Assembly: GCF_022829725.1 (NCBI RefSeq)
Contig: NZ_JAKSYG010000256.1
Coordinates: 124,001 to 188,000 of the forward strand
Reading direction: 5' to 3'
Length of the DNA stretch: 64,000 nucleotides
Source of the DNA: Methylobacterium sp. E-005
GTDB taxonomy: Bacteria > Pseudomonadota > Alphaproteobacteria > Rhizobiales > Beijerinckiaceae
The notes under the pieces are model-generated. The model saw nothing but the letters and a program-made list of their open reading frames with translations, did not search any database and was not told where the DNA came from. Shown in pieces: positions 44,594 through 53,809 of this stretch (position 1 is the stretch's first letter; every line of letters begins with the position of its first letter). Position numbers and translations under genes: made by a program.

Positions 44594-46402
44594 TCAATCG
44601 TCCATCTTCAGCGCGGCGATGAACGCCTCCTGCGGGATCTCCACGCGCCCGAACTGGCGCATCTTCTTCTTGCCTTCCTTCTGCTTGTCCAAAAGCTTGC
44701 GCTTGCGCGAGATGTCGCCACCGTAGCACTTGGCGGTGACGTCCTTGGACAGGGCCTTGATCGTCTCGCGGGCGATGATCTTACCGCCGATCGCCGCCTG
44801 GACGGGGATCTGGAACAGGTGGCGGGGGATCAGGTCCTTCAGCTTCTCGCACATGGCCCGACCGCGCGACTCGGCACGGGTGCGGTGGACCAGCATCGAG
44901 AGGGCGTCCACCGGCTCGGCGTTCACGAGGATCGACATCTTCACGAGGTCGCCCTCGCGGTAATCCGACACGTGGTAGTCGAAGGAGGCGTAGCCCTTCG
45001 AGATCGACTTCAGCCGGTCGTAGAAATCGAACACCACTTCGTTCAGCGGCAGGTCGTAGACCACCATGGCGCGCTTGCCGACGTAGTTGAGGTCGATCTG
45101 GACGCCCCGGCGGTCCTGGCAGAGCTTGAGCACACCGCCGAGGTAATCGTCGGGCGTCAGGATCGTGGCGCGGATCCAGGGCTCCTCGATCAGCTCGATC
45201 TTCATCACGTCCGGCATGTCGGCCGGGTTGTGCAGCTCCTTGATCTCGCCGTCGCGCATCCGCAGCCGGTAGACCACGGACGGCGCGGTCGAGATCAGGT
45301 CGAGGTTGAACTCCCGCTCCAGCCGCTCCTGGATGATCTCCAGATGCAGGAGCCCGAGGAAGCCGCAGCGGAAGCCGAAGCCGAGGGCGGCCGAACTCTC
45401 CATCTCGTAGGAGAACGAGGCGTCGTTCAGCCGGAGCCGGCCCATGGCCGAGCGCAGGTTCTCGAACTCCGCCGCGTCCACCGGGAACAGGCCGCAGAAC
45501 ACCACCGCCTGCACTTCCTTGAAGCCCGGCAGCATCTCGGTGGTCTGGCGCTTGTCCTCGGTGATGGTGTCGCCGACCCGGGTGTCGGCCACCTCCTTGA
45601 TCGAGCCGGTGAAGAAACCGACCTCGCCGGGGCCCAACGCGTCGATATCCGCCATCTTCGGCCGGAACACGCCGATCCGGTCGACGCCGTAGACCGCGTC
45701 GGCGCCCATCATGCGGATGGTCATGCCCTTCTTGAGGGTCCCATCGATGATCCGCACCAGCACCACGACGCCGAGATAGGCGTCGTACCAGCTGTCCACG
45801 AGGAGCGCCTTCAGCGGCGCGTCGCTCTTGCCCTTCGGGGCCGGCAGGCGCGTGACGATTGCTTCCAGCACCGCCTCGATGTTGAGGCCGGTCTTGGCCG
45901 AGATCGGCACGGCGTTCGAGGCGTCGAGGCCGATCACCTCCTCGATCTGCTCCTTCACCCGGTCGGGCTCGGCGGCCGGCAGATCGACCTTGTTGAGGAC
46001 CGGGACGATCTCGTGGTTGGCGTCCAGCGCCTGATAGACGTTGGCGAGCGTCTGCGCCTCCACGCCCTGGGAGGCGTCGACGACCAGCAGCGAGCCCTCA
46101 CAGGCTGCCAGCGAGCGCGACACCTCGTAGGCGAAGTCGACGTGGCCGGGCGTGTCCATCAGGTTGAGGACGTAATCCTTGCCGTCCTGCGCCTTGTATT
46201 CCAGGCGCACGGTCTGCGCCTTGATGGTGATGCCGCGTTCCTTCTCGATATCCATCGAGTCGAGCATCTGCTCGGACATGTCGCGCAGCGCGACGGTGCC
46301 GGTGGCCTGGATCAGACGATCTGCGAGCGTCGATTTGCCGTGGTCGATATGCGCGACGATCGAGAAGTTGCGGATGGTTTCGATCGGGGCTGTCATCGGC
46401 AT
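44594..46402 (-). CDS. lepA: Elongation factor 4 LepA
   Basis: Ribosome back-translocation GTPase, 602 residues (normal size). Starts MPMTAPIETIRNFSIVAHIDHGKST with the G1 loop AHIDHGKST. G3 is DTPGHVDF, and G4 is in VLNKVDLP. The C-terminal LepA-specific domain ends KKKMRQFGRVEIPQEAFIAAL. ATG 46396, with GGAA six bases upstream, is an alternative start two codons on. It is convergent with the cytochrome c gene. Confidence 0.97.
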   Translation of the reverse strand: MPMTAPIETIRNFSIVAHIDHGKSTLADRLIQATGTVALRDMSEQMLDSMDIEKERGITIKAQTVRLEYKAQDGKDYVLNLMDTPGHVDFAYEVSRSLAACEGSLLVVDASQGVEAQTLANVYQALDANHEIVPVLNKVDLPAAEPDRVKEQIEEVIGLDASNAVPISAKTGLNIEAVLEAIVTRLPAPKGKSDAPLKALLVDSWYDAYLGVVVLVRIIDGTLKKGMTIRMMGADAVYGVDRIGVFRPKMADIDALGPGEVGFFTGSIKEVADTRVGDTITEDKRQTTEMLPGFKEVQAVVFCGLFPVDAAEFENLRSAMGRLRLNDASFSYEMESSAALGFGFRCGFLGLLHLEIIQERLEREFNLDLISTAPSVVYRLRMRDGEIKELHNPADMPDVMKIELIEEPWIRATILTPDDYLGGVLKLCQDRRGVQIDLNYVGKRAMVVYDLPLNEVVFDFYDRLKSISKGYASFDYHVSDYREGDLVKMSILVNAEPVDALSMLVHRTRAESRGRAMCEKLKDLIPRHLFQIPVQAAIGGKIIARETIKALSKDVTAKCYGGDISRKRKLLDKQKEGKKKMRQFGRVEIPQEAFIAALKMDD

Positions 46403-46614
46403 TCCGTTCGGGCGCGCGCCAATGCGCACCGTCTGACATCAGGGCGAGTTCGATGGGGCGGCTCACGCGCGAGATAGCAGCGCGGGGGGAAGGCGCCAAG
46501 CGCGCCCGCAACCGGCGCGCTATCCTGTCACCGGGCAAGCAGAAAGACGGGGACCGGATTGAACCGGCCCCCGTCCGGGCACACGAAGGTGTTGGCTGCG
46601 AAGCGCGGGCCGCC

Positions 46615-46815
46615 TCAGCGGCCGCGATCGCGGATCAGGCGCTCGATCTCGGCCTCGCCGTGGGAGCGCGCCTTCGCCTCGGTCGGATGCTTCCGGTCCG
46701 AACGCTGGTGCAGCTTGCCGTGCTTGCGGATGCTCCACTGGAACAGGGAGCCGCTCTCGCCGACCGGTTCAACATCGAGGCTGAAGGGGTAGGTGTCTGT
46801 CTGCGTTTCGCTCAT
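46615..46815 (-). CDS. Small hypothetical protein, 66 residues
   Basis: Reads MSETQTDTYPFSLDVEPVGE, then SGSLFQWSIRKHGKLHQRSD and RKHPTEAKARSHGEAEIERL. The N-terminal half looks like a beta-strand pair with aromatic residues, the C-terminal half a charged helix. An in-frame ATG at 46851 would add 12 residues, but 46815 fits the domain better. I do not recognise the family. Composition and codon use look like a real gene. No credible longer frame overlaps it. Confidence 0.55.
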   Translation of the reverse strand: MSETQTDTYPFSLDVEPVGESGSLFQWSIRKHGKLHQRSDRKHPTEAKARSHGEAEIERLIRDRGR

Positions 46816-46875
46816 GGAGCCGATATGGGGCAGTCGGCGGCATTTCGCCATGCCCCTTCGCGAAGTCCTTGCGCG

Positions 46876-47661
46876 CTAGCCCTGCGCATCGCTCGCGCGC
46901 GCCCGCGCGGCCATGGCAACCAAGCTCTTGCGCAGCGCACCCATGTCGGAGACGCGCTCCGGATAGACGACCCGGGCGGTCCGCTCGTTGGCCATCAGAT
47001 CCATCCCCTCGGGGTCGAGCCCGGTGAGCCGCCAGGGCAGCCCGGCCTCGGCGCCGCTGCCGGCGGCGTAAAGGGCGAGCGCATCGGCGTGATCGGCATT
47101 CATATGCTCCACCGCCCCGCGCTCGCCGGCCACGATGGCCTCGGCGCCGGCGAGATCGAGCAGCAGCTGATCACGGGTCAGTGTCGCGGCCTTGGCGAAG
47201 CCGCCGTTGAGGTGGCCCGCTTCAGGATCGAGGGCGAAGAAGCCGAAATCGGGGAAGTCGGCGTAGAGCTTGGCTTTGGGGTGACGGGCCAGGAACCGCT
47301 CGCGCGCCCGCGTCTCGCCCGTCTGCGTGGCCCGCCCGACCACGGTGAGCCGGGGATGCGCAAGGGGATCGCCCTTGCCGGTCTGGGCGAACAGCAGCGA
47401 GCAGCGCGGATTTGTCAGCAGGTTCCGGGTGTGGGCCGAGAGCCGCGACAGCAGCATCAGCGGCGTGCCGTCGGCATCCGTGGCGATCGTGACGAGCGAG
47501 GCGAAGGGCGTGCCGTCCGGGTCCAGCGTTGCCAGCGCGCCGGATCGGATGCCGCGTAGCAGGCTCCGGGCGAGGCCGATCGCGTCGAAGGGCGCCGCGT
47601 CGGCCGGCAGCGGCCGGGCGGGTCCCCGCGGTTCGGATGCGTTTCCGCCGGTCTCGCCCAT
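46876..47661 (-). CDS. HugZ-family/pyridoxamine 5'-phosphate oxidase-like protein with DUF2470
   Basis: 261 residues. The N-terminal split-barrel flavin-binding fold (about 25-165) shows SGALATLDPDGTPFASLVTIATDADGTPLMLLSRLSAHTRNL. The C-terminal DUF2470 domain shows VEHMNADHADALALYA. This architecture is that of HugZ/HutZ heme-degrading proteins, although many alphaproteobacterial members have no proven heme activity. No heme uptake genes adjoin it. The 60-bp gap to the preceding small gene suggests shared transcription is possible. Confidence 0.85.
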   Translation of the reverse strand: MGETGGNASEPRGPARPLPADAAPFDAIGLARSLLRGIRSGALATLDPDGTPFASLVTIATDADGTPLMLLSRLSAHTRNLLTNPRCSLLFAQTGKGDPLAHPRLTVVGRATQTGETRARERFLARHPKAKLYADFPDFGFFALDPEAGHLNGGFAKAATLTRDQLLLDLAGAEAIVAGERGAVEHMNADHADALALYAAGSGAEAGLPWRLTGLDPEGMDLMANERTARVVYPERVSDMGALRKSLVAMAARARASDAQG

Positions 47662-47950
47662 GCCGTTCCTCCCCCTCGCGAATTGCCGCTCGACGCGCCC
47701 GCCACGTTAGCGGGGCCAAGGCCGGCGCGCGAGGCGGACGGCCCGCGTCAGATCGGCCGTTACGGCCAAGCTATGACCGCCGCTCGCTTTTTCCGATCGG
47801 CCGTACTAAAGCACCTGTCCCTTTGCGCGCGCCGGGCTGCGCCGAAACCGCCCGGTACGCGCTCTTGTCTGCCCCTCGGGGGCCGGGATGCGGCGCGGCC
47901 TGTGCGTAAAGCCGGGACCGCGCCCGAACCCGTTCAGTCAGGGACCGCGC

Positions 47951-48661
47951 ATGCCGACCATCGCCCTCGTCGACGACGACCGGAACATTCTCACCTCGGT
48001 GTCGATCGCGCTTGAGACCGAAGGCTACCGCATCCAGACCTACACGGACGGCGCCTCCGCCCTCGATGGGTTGCGCCATTCCCCGCCGGATCTGGCGATC
48101 TTCGACATCAAGATGCCGCGCATGGACGGGATGGAGCTTCTCCGGCGCCTGCGGCAGAAATCTGACCTCCCCGTGATCTTTCTGACGTCGAAGGACGAGG
48201 AGATCGACGAGTTGTTTGGGCTCAAGATGGGCGCGGACGACTTCATCCATAAGCCGTTCTCGCAGCGTCTGCTGGTGGAGCGCGTCAAGGCGGTGCTCCG
48301 CCGCTTCGCCAAGGAGGCGCCCGGCGCCACGCCGCGCGGGGCCGAGGAGATCGCGGCCCGCTCGCTCGAGCGCGGCCTGCTGATGATGGATCCCGAGCGC
48401 CACACCTGCACGTGGAAGGGCGAGCCGGTAACGCTGACCGTCACCGAGTTCCTGATCCTGCAGGCGCTCGCCCAGCGCCCCGGCGTCGTGAAGAGCCGCA
48501 ATGCCCTCATGGACGCGGCCTACGACGATCAGGTCTACGTCGATGACCGGACCATCGACAGCCACATCAAGCGCCTGCGCAAGAAGTTCAAGGTGACCGA
48601 CCAGAGCTTCGACATGATCGAGACGCTCTACGGCGTCGGCTACCGGTTCAAGGAGGCGTGA
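47951..48661 (+). CDS. chvI: Response regulator ChvI
   Basis: OmpR-type regulator, 236 residues. The receiver domain has phosphoacceptor Asp52 (LAIFDIKMP) and acidic pocket Asp8-Asp10. The C-terminal winged helix covers LTVTEFLILQALAQRPG to DRTIDSHIKRLRKKF. In alphaproteobacteria ChvI responds to acid and envelope stress and controls exopolysaccharide and motility genes. It is followed by chvG with a GTGA overlap. The sugar transferase at 5.6-7.1 kb is the sort of gene ChvI controls elsewhere. Confidence 0.92.
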   Translation: MPTIALVDDDRNILTSVSIALETEGYRIQTYTDGASALDGLRHSPPDLAIFDIKMPRMDGMELLRRLRQKSDLPVIFLTSKDEEIDELFGLKMGADDFIHKPFSQRLLVERVKAVLRRFAKEAPGATPRGAEEIAARSLERGLLMMDPERHTCTWKGEPVTLTVTEFLILQALAQRPGVVKSRNALMDAAYDDQVYVDDRTIDSHIKRLRKKFKVTDQSFDMIETLYGVGYRFKEA

Positions 48662-50484
48662 TCTTCGGAATCCGCCGCGTGTCCGCTCGCATACAGACCC
48701 AGACCGAGGAGGCTGAACCCCGCACCTCCCTGGCCAAAGCCCTCTCCCGCCCCCTGACTTGGCCCCGTGCCCTCTGGGACGCGATCGGCCAGCGCGCCTC
48801 GTCGAGTCTGACGCGCCGTATCGTCGTGCTCAACCTCGTCGGGCTGATCGCCTTGCTGGTCGGGTTTCTGTACCTCAATCAGTTCCGGCAGGGCCTGATC
48901 CAGGCGCGAATCCAGAGCCTTGCTATACAGGGCGAGATCATCGCGGGCGCCATCGCGGCCTCGGCCTCGGTGGACACCGACACGATCCGCATCGACCCCG
49001 ACAAGCTGTTGCAGCAGCAGGCCGGCGAGGCCGCGGAGGAGGAATCGCAACCGCTCGCCTTCTCGCTCAACCCCGAGAAGGTGGCGCCGCTCCTCTCGCG
49101 CCTCGTCACGCCCACCGGAAACCGCGCGCGGGTCTACGATCAGGAGGGCGGCCTCCTGTTCGACACCCGCACCTTGTTCAAGCGTGGCGATGCCGGCCGG
49201 CCGGACCCGCTGGAACCCAGGCCGCACAAGCCCGGGATGCTCGAATCGGCCTTTCAGACGGCTCAGACCAAGCTGAGCGCATTGTTCCGCAGCCGGGCTG
49301 AACCTGCGGAGGAGAGCGGCCCGCTGAACGGCCATTCACTCCGCGAGGTTCAGGCGGCGCTCGGCGGCAATCGCGGCAGCCTCGTCCGCCGCAACAAGCA
49401 GGGCGAGACCACCGTGTCGGTCGCCGTGCCGATTCATCGGGCTGGCTCGGTGCGCGGCGCGCTGCTGATCTCGACCCAGGGCGACGCCATTGACCGGGTG
49501 ATCGCCTCGGAACGGTTCGGCCTGCTGCAGGTGTTCCTCGTCGCCTCGGCGGTGATGGTGGTTCTGTCGTTCCTGCTGGCCGGCGCCATCGCGGGCCCGG
49601 TGCGCCGCCTCGCCGAGGCCGCCGAGAAGGTTCGCATGGGCATCAAGACCCGCGAGGAGATCCCGGACTTCACCGAGCGCACCGACGAGATCGGCCACCT
49701 GTCGGGGGCTTTGCGCGACATGACCCAGGCGCTCTATCGGCGGATCGACGCGATCGAGAGTTTCGCGGCCGATGTCAGCCACGAGCTGAAGAACCCGCTG
49801 ACCTCGCTGCGCAGCGCCGTCGAGACCCTGCCGCTCGCCAAGTCCGACGATTCGCGCGGCCGGCTGATGGCGATCATCCAGCACGACGTGAAGCGCCTCG
49901 ACCGGCTGATCAGCGACATCGCCGACGCCTCGCGCCTCGACGCCGAGCTCGCCCGGGCGGAGGCCCGGCGGGTCGATCTGCGGCGCCTGCTGACCACCGT
50001 CGTGTCTGTCGCCAACGAACGGCGGCGGGCGAAGGACTGCCTGATCCAGCTCGATGTGGAGCCGACGGGGTTCGACAACGAGGCGCCGTTCACGATCATC
50101 GGCCATGACAGCCGGCTCGGCCAGGTCGTCAACAACCTGCTCGACAATGCCCGCTCGTTCTCGCCCAGCGACGCGAAGGTCCGCGTCGTGCTGCGCCGGG
50201 TGCGGGGCGAGGTCGAGCTGATCTGCGAGGACGAGGGGCCCGGTATCCCGGAGCATGCCCTGGAGCGCATCTTCGAGCGCTTCTACACCGACCGCCCCGA
50301 GCAGGGCTTCGGCCAGAATTCCGGGCTCGGTCTGTCGATTTCCCGTCAGATCGTGCAGGCCCATCGTGGTACCATCCGCGCCGAGAACCGCCCCGGTGCC
50401 CCCGACGAGGACGGCGAGCCCACCGTGCGCGGCGCGCGCTTCATCGTGCGTTTGCCGGCCGCGCCGCGCCAGCTCCACGCGTGA
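48658..50484 (+). CDS. chvG: Sensor histidine kinase ChvG
   Basis: 608 residues. Two transmembrane helices (about 55-80 and 295-320) bracket a periplasmic sensor. A HAMP domain follows, then the phosphoacceptor His375 in FAADVSHELKNPLTSLRSA, and ATP-binding N, G1 and G2 boxes (NLLDNARSF, CEDEGPGIPEHALERIF, SGLGLSISRQIV). The GTG at 48658 overlaps the chvI stop. It is followed, also with a GTGA overlap, by hprK, the conserved alphaproteobacterial chvI-chvG-hprK-EIIA block. Confidence 0.92.
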   Translation: MIFGIRRVSARIQTQTEEAEPRTSLAKALSRPLTWPRALWDAIGQRASSSLTRRIVVLNLVGLIALLVGFLYLNQFRQGLIQARIQSLAIQGEIIAGAIAASASVDTDTIRIDPDKLLQQQAGEAAEEESQPLAFSLNPEKVAPLLSRLVTPTGNRARVYDQEGGLLFDTRTLFKRGDAGRPDPLEPRPHKPGMLESAFQTAQTKLSALFRSRAEPAEESGPLNGHSLREVQAALGGNRGSLVRRNKQGETTVSVAVPIHRAGSVRGALLISTQGDAIDRVIASERFGLLQVFLVASAVMVVLSFLLAGAIAGPVRRLAEAAEKVRMGIKTREEIPDFTERTDEIGHLSGALRDMTQALYRRIDAIESFAADVSHELKNPLTSLRSAVETLPLAKSDDSRGRLMAIIQHDVKRLDRLISDIADASRLDAELARAEARRVDLRRLLTTVVSVANERRRAKDCLIQLDVEPTGFDNEAPFTIIGHDSRLGQVVNNLLDNARSFSPSDAKVRVVLRRVRGEVELICEDEGPGIPEHALERIFERFYTDRPEQGFGQNSGLGLSISRQIVQAHRGTIRAENRPGAPDEDGEPTVRGARFIVRLPAAPRQLHA

Positions 50485-50924
50485 CCACCACGCTTCATGG
50501 CGCCTGCTGCACGCTCCGCGGCGGCGGCATCCTGATTCGCGGCGAATCCGGTTCGGGGAAGTCGAGTCTCGCGCTGTTGCTCGCCAGCCTGGAGGATGGA
50601 GCCTTTGTGGCGGACGACAGGATCGTCTGCGCGGTCAGCGGCGGGCGCGTCCGGGGACGCCCCCATCCTGCGCTTGCCGGCCGTGTCGAGGTGCGGGGGC
50701 AGGGCATTCTTTCGGTGGCCGAGCTGGGGGTCGCGTCCTGCTCCGAGGCGACACTGGATCTCGTCGTGGATCTCGTGGCCGTATCCCCGCGCTTGCCGGA
50801 GCTGCCCGGGACGGCGGACCTGCTGGGGGTCCCGCTCCCGTGCCTCATCCTCGATCACGGCGTCCGCGCCGCCGGATTGGCACCGCTCCTCATCCGTGCG
50901 GCACTGCGAAAGTCGGAGTCGTGA
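50481..50924 (+). CDS. hprK: Short HPr kinase/phosphorylase (alphaproteobacterial type)
   Basis: 147 residues, only the C-terminal catalytic half of the Gram-positive enzyme, as is usual in alphaproteobacteria. The P-loop GESGSGKSS is at residues 21-29, followed by LEDGAFVADDRIVCAVSGGRVRGR and the HPrK/P region VEVRGQGILSVAELGVA. It would phosphorylate the serine of HPr in the nitrogen/carbon PTS. Start overlaps chvG. No HPr gene follows in this window. Confidence 0.88.
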   Translation: MTTTLHGACCTLRGGGILIRGESGSGKSSLALLLASLEDGAFVADDRIVCAVSGGRVRGRPHPALAGRVEVRGQGILSVAELGVASCSEATLDLVVDLVAVSPRLPELPGTADLLGVPLPCLILDHGVRAAGLAPLLIRAALRKSES

Positions 50925-51099
50925 CTTCGCAGCCGCACAGGCGCCCCGAATCGCTCACCGGTGGTGCTGACCCATGGCGTAAGCGGGGCGGCCGTGCCAT
51001 GATCGTGGCAATGTCCGGGCAAAAAAGTCGCGTTCGCCTTGTGGGGGGCTGTGCGATGCACAACATGGCGGCACTCATAGGACGTTGGAACACGTGTCG
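50925..51099. other. Spacer hprK / EIIA-Man
   Basis: 175-bp gap inside an otherwise tightly packed operon. No gene is recognised, so it may hold a separate promoter for the EIIA gene. Confidence 0.3.
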
Positions 51100-51501
51100 A
51101 TGATTGGCATGGTGCTCGTCACTCACGGCCTCCTGGCGACCGAGTTCAAGGCCGCTCTGGAGCACGTGGTCGGCCCCCAGGATCAGATCGAAACGATCAC
51201 GATCGGGCCGGAAGACGATATGGAATTGCGGCGGCGGGACATCATGTCCGCGGTCTGTCGCGTGAATACCGGTGAGGGCGTGGTTGTGCTGACCGACATG
51301 TTCGGCGGCACACCGTCGAATCTCGCGCTGTCGTGCATGAACGGCGGCTCGGTCGAGGTAGTGGCGGGCATCAATCTGCCGATGCTGATCAAGCTCGCCA
51401 GCGTCCGCGACGAGGAGAATCTCGGCGACGCCGTATTGCACGCCCAGGAGGCGGGGCGGAAATACATCAACGTCGCCTCGCGCGTCCTGGCGGGCAAGTA
51501 A
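51100..51501 (+). CDS. PTS EIIA component, mannose family
   Basis: 133 residues. Starts MIGMVLVTHGLLATEFKAALEHVVG with the phosphorylated His9, and has the signature VVVLTDMFGGTPSNLAL. In alphaproteobacteria this EIIA-Man is regulatory: no sugar-specific EIIB/EIIC partners exist, and it receives phosphate from HPr in the PTS-Ntr chain. ATG 51100 fits the family; a TTG at 51085 is also in frame. It converges with the EamA gene seven bases downstream. Confidence 0.9.
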   Translation: MIGMVLVTHGLLATEFKAALEHVVGPQDQIETITIGPEDDMELRRRDIMSAVCRVNTGEGVVVLTDMFGGTPSNLALSCMNGGSVEVVAGINLPMLIKLASVRDEENLGDAVLHAQEAGRKYINVASRVLAGK

Positions 51502-51508
51502 GTCGCCC

Positions 51509-52399
51509 TTACGTCTTTAGGATCGCCGCCCCGGGCGCCGGACGGCGCGAGCCCGCGGTGATCCCCACGGATGCCGCGATGACGAGGCCGATCGCGAGCC
51601 ACTGAACCACGCTGATTCGCTCGTCCAGAACCATCAGCCCGGCGCAGGCCGCGACTGCGGGCTCAAGGCTCATCAACACGCCAAAACTCTTCCGATCGAG
51701 GCGCCGCAGGGCGACCATTTCGAGGGAATAGGGCAGGGCACTCGACATCACCGCCACCGCGAGGCCGGCGATCAGGATCCCAGGGGCGAGTAGACCCGTG
51801 CCGGCCTGGGCCACCCCGAAGGGTGCGACCACGAGGGCGGCCGTCAGCATCCCCAGCGAGACCGCCTGACCGCCGTCGACCCGCCCGGCACGCTGGCCGA
51901 ACAGGATGTAGAGGGCCCAACACAGGGCGGCCCCGAGATCGAGGGCGACGCCGACAGGATCGAGCCCGTCCGTGGTGGCGATCGGCAGGAGCAGCATCAA
52001 TCCCAGAACGGCGAGGCCGATCCACAGGAAATCAGAAGCTCGGCGCGACGCGATCAGCGCGACCGCGAGCGGTCCGGCGAATTCGATCGCCACCGCGGGC
52101 CCGAGCGGCAGGCGCGCCAGGGCGAGGTAGAACAACAGGTTCATCAGCCCGAGCGCTGCGCCGTACAGCGCGATCCACCCGGCCTCGCGCAGGTTCAGGC
52201 TCCGCCGCCAGGGCCGCCAGACCGCGATGAGAATCAGCGCCGAGAAGCCGACCCGCAGACTCGAGGTGCCGGCCGCGCCGACCGCCGGAAACAGACTCTT
52301 GGCGAAGGTCGCGCCGCTCTGAAGGGAGACCATGCCGGCGACGAGGGCGGCAACCGGCATGAGGATCGGGGACGGGCGCACCCGTCCGAGCGGGCTCAC
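51509..52399 (-). CDS. EamA/RhtA-type DMT exporter
   Basis: 296 residues, ten predicted transmembrane helices arranged as two EamA repeats. GPAVAIEFAGPLAVALI and SSALPYSLEMVALRRLDRKSFGVLMSLEPAVAA are the blocks of the RhtA (threonine/homoserine exporter) subgroup. Substrate not inferable beyond small metabolites or amino acids. Its GTG start overlaps the hslU stop (GTGA), so it is read with hslU. Confidence 0.8.
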   Translation of the reverse strand: MSPLGRVRPSPILMPVAALVAGMVSLQSGATFAKSLFPAVGAAGTSSLRVGFSALILIAVWRPWRRSLNLREAGWIALYGAALGLMNLLFYLALARLPLGPAVAIEFAGPLAVALIASRRASDFLWIGLAVLGLMLLLPIATTDGLDPVGVALDLGAALCWALYILFGQRAGRVDGGQAVSLGMLTAALVVAPFGVAQAGTGLLAPGILIAGLAVAVMSSALPYSLEMVALRRLDRKSFGVLMSLEPAVAACAGLMVLDERISVVQWLAIGLVIAASVGITAGSRRPAPGAAILKT

Positions 52400-53709
52400 A
52401 GGATGAAACGACTGAGATCGGCGTTCGCGGCCAGATCCTCGACCCGGGCGCGCACATAGGCGGCATCGATCGGCACGGTCTCGCCGGAGCGATCGGTGGC
52501 GGTGAAGGAGATGTCGTCGATGACCCGTTCCAGCACCGTCTGGAGCCGGCGGGCGCCGATATTTTCCACCGAGGAATTCACCTCGACGGCGACCTTCGCC
52601 AGCGCATCCACCGCATCGTCCGTGAAGGTGAGGGTCACGCCCTCCGTCTCCATCAACGCAACGGTCTGCTTGATCAGGCTCGCCTCGGTGGAAGTGAGGA
52701 TCTGGCGGAAATCATCCACCGTGAGCGGCTGCAATTCCACGCGGATCGGAAGACGGCCCTGCAGCTCGGGCAGGAGGTCGGCCGGCTTGGACACGTGGAA
52801 GGCGCCCGAGGCGATGAACAAAATGTGGTCGGTCTTGACCGGCCCATGCTTCGTGGCGACGGTGGTGCCCTCGATCAGCGGCAGGAGGTCGCGCTGCACG
52901 CCCTCGCGCGAGACATCGCCGGAGGTCCGGCCTTCGCGGGCGCAGATCTTGTCGATCTCGTCGAGGAACACGATGCCGTTATTCTCCACCTCGCGGATCG
53001 CCTCGCGAACGAGTGCCTCGTCGTCGACCAGCTTGTCGGATTCCTCCGCCATCAGCGGCGCATAGGCGTCCCGCACGAGGATCCGGCGCGGCTTGCCGCG
53101 CTGGCCGCCCAGCGCCTTGCCCAGCATGTCGCCGATGTTGATCGCCCCCATGGATGCCCCCGGCATGCCGGGAATCTCGAACATCGGCAGGCCCGCAGGC
53201 GCGCTCGAGGCGAGTTCCAGCTCGACTTCCTTGTCGTCGAGTTCGCTATCGCGGAGCTTGCGCCGGAAGCTGTCGCGGGTAGCCGCGCTGGCCGTCGGCC
53301 CGACCAACGCATCGAGGATCCGGTTCTCGGCGGCTGCCTCGGCCTTGGCGCGCACACCTTCGCGCTTGGTCTGCCGGGTCAGGCCGATCGCCACCTCCAC
53401 GAGGTCACGCACGATCTGCTCGACGTCCCGGCCGACATAGCCGACCTCGGTGAACTTCGTCGCCTCGATCTTCAGGAAGGGGGCGTTGGCGAGCCGGGCG
53501 AGGCGCCGGGCGATCTCGGTCTTGCCGCAGCCCGTGGGCCCGATCATCAGGATGTTCTTGGGCGCCACTTCCTCGCGGAGCGGGCCGGTGAGCTGCTGGC
53601 GCCGCCAGCGGTTGCGCAGCGCGATCGCGACGGCGCGCTTGGCGTCGTGCTGTCCGACGATGAAGCGATCGAGTTCGGACACGATCTCGCGCGGAGAGAA
53701 CGTCGTCAC
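52396..53709 (-). CDS. hslU: ATP-dependent protease ATPase subunit HslU
   Basis: AAA+ unfoldase that pairs with HslV, 437 residues. Walker A is GPTGCGKT (57-64), Walker B/sensor is NGIVFLDEIDKI, pore loop and I-domain are present, and the C-terminus ends DLSRFIL, which docks into HslV. In almost all bacteria hslV is immediately next to hslU. Here it is 3.6 kb upstream, separated by a chemoreceptor and a SulP permease on the same strand. Confidence 0.95.
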   Translation of the reverse strand: MTTFSPREIVSELDRFIVGQHDAKRAVAIALRNRWRRQQLTGPLREEVAPKNILMIGPTGCGKTEIARRLARLANAPFLKIEATKFTEVGYVGRDVEQIVRDLVEVAIGLTRQTKREGVRAKAEAAAENRILDALVGPTASAATRDSFRRKLRDSELDDKEVELELASSAPAGLPMFEIPGMPGASMGAINIGDMLGKALGGQRGKPRRILVRDAYAPLMAEESDKLVDDEALVREAIREVENNGIVFLDEIDKICAREGRTSGDVSREGVQRDLLPLIEGTTVATKHGPVKTDHILFIASGAFHVSKPADLLPELQGRLPIRVELQPLTVDDFRQILTSTEASLIKQTVALMETEGVTLTFTDDAVDALAKVAVEVNSSVENIGARRLQTVLERVIDDISFTATDRSGETVPIDAAYVRARVEDLAANADLSRFIL

Positions 53710-53809
53710 CGCTGGTCCATCCCTGTTCCCGGCCCGGTCTCAAGGCCCATGGCCGGGAATGGGGTCCCGCGCGCGCCCGCGCAAGGGGCGCCGCGGGGCG
53801 GATGCCGCC

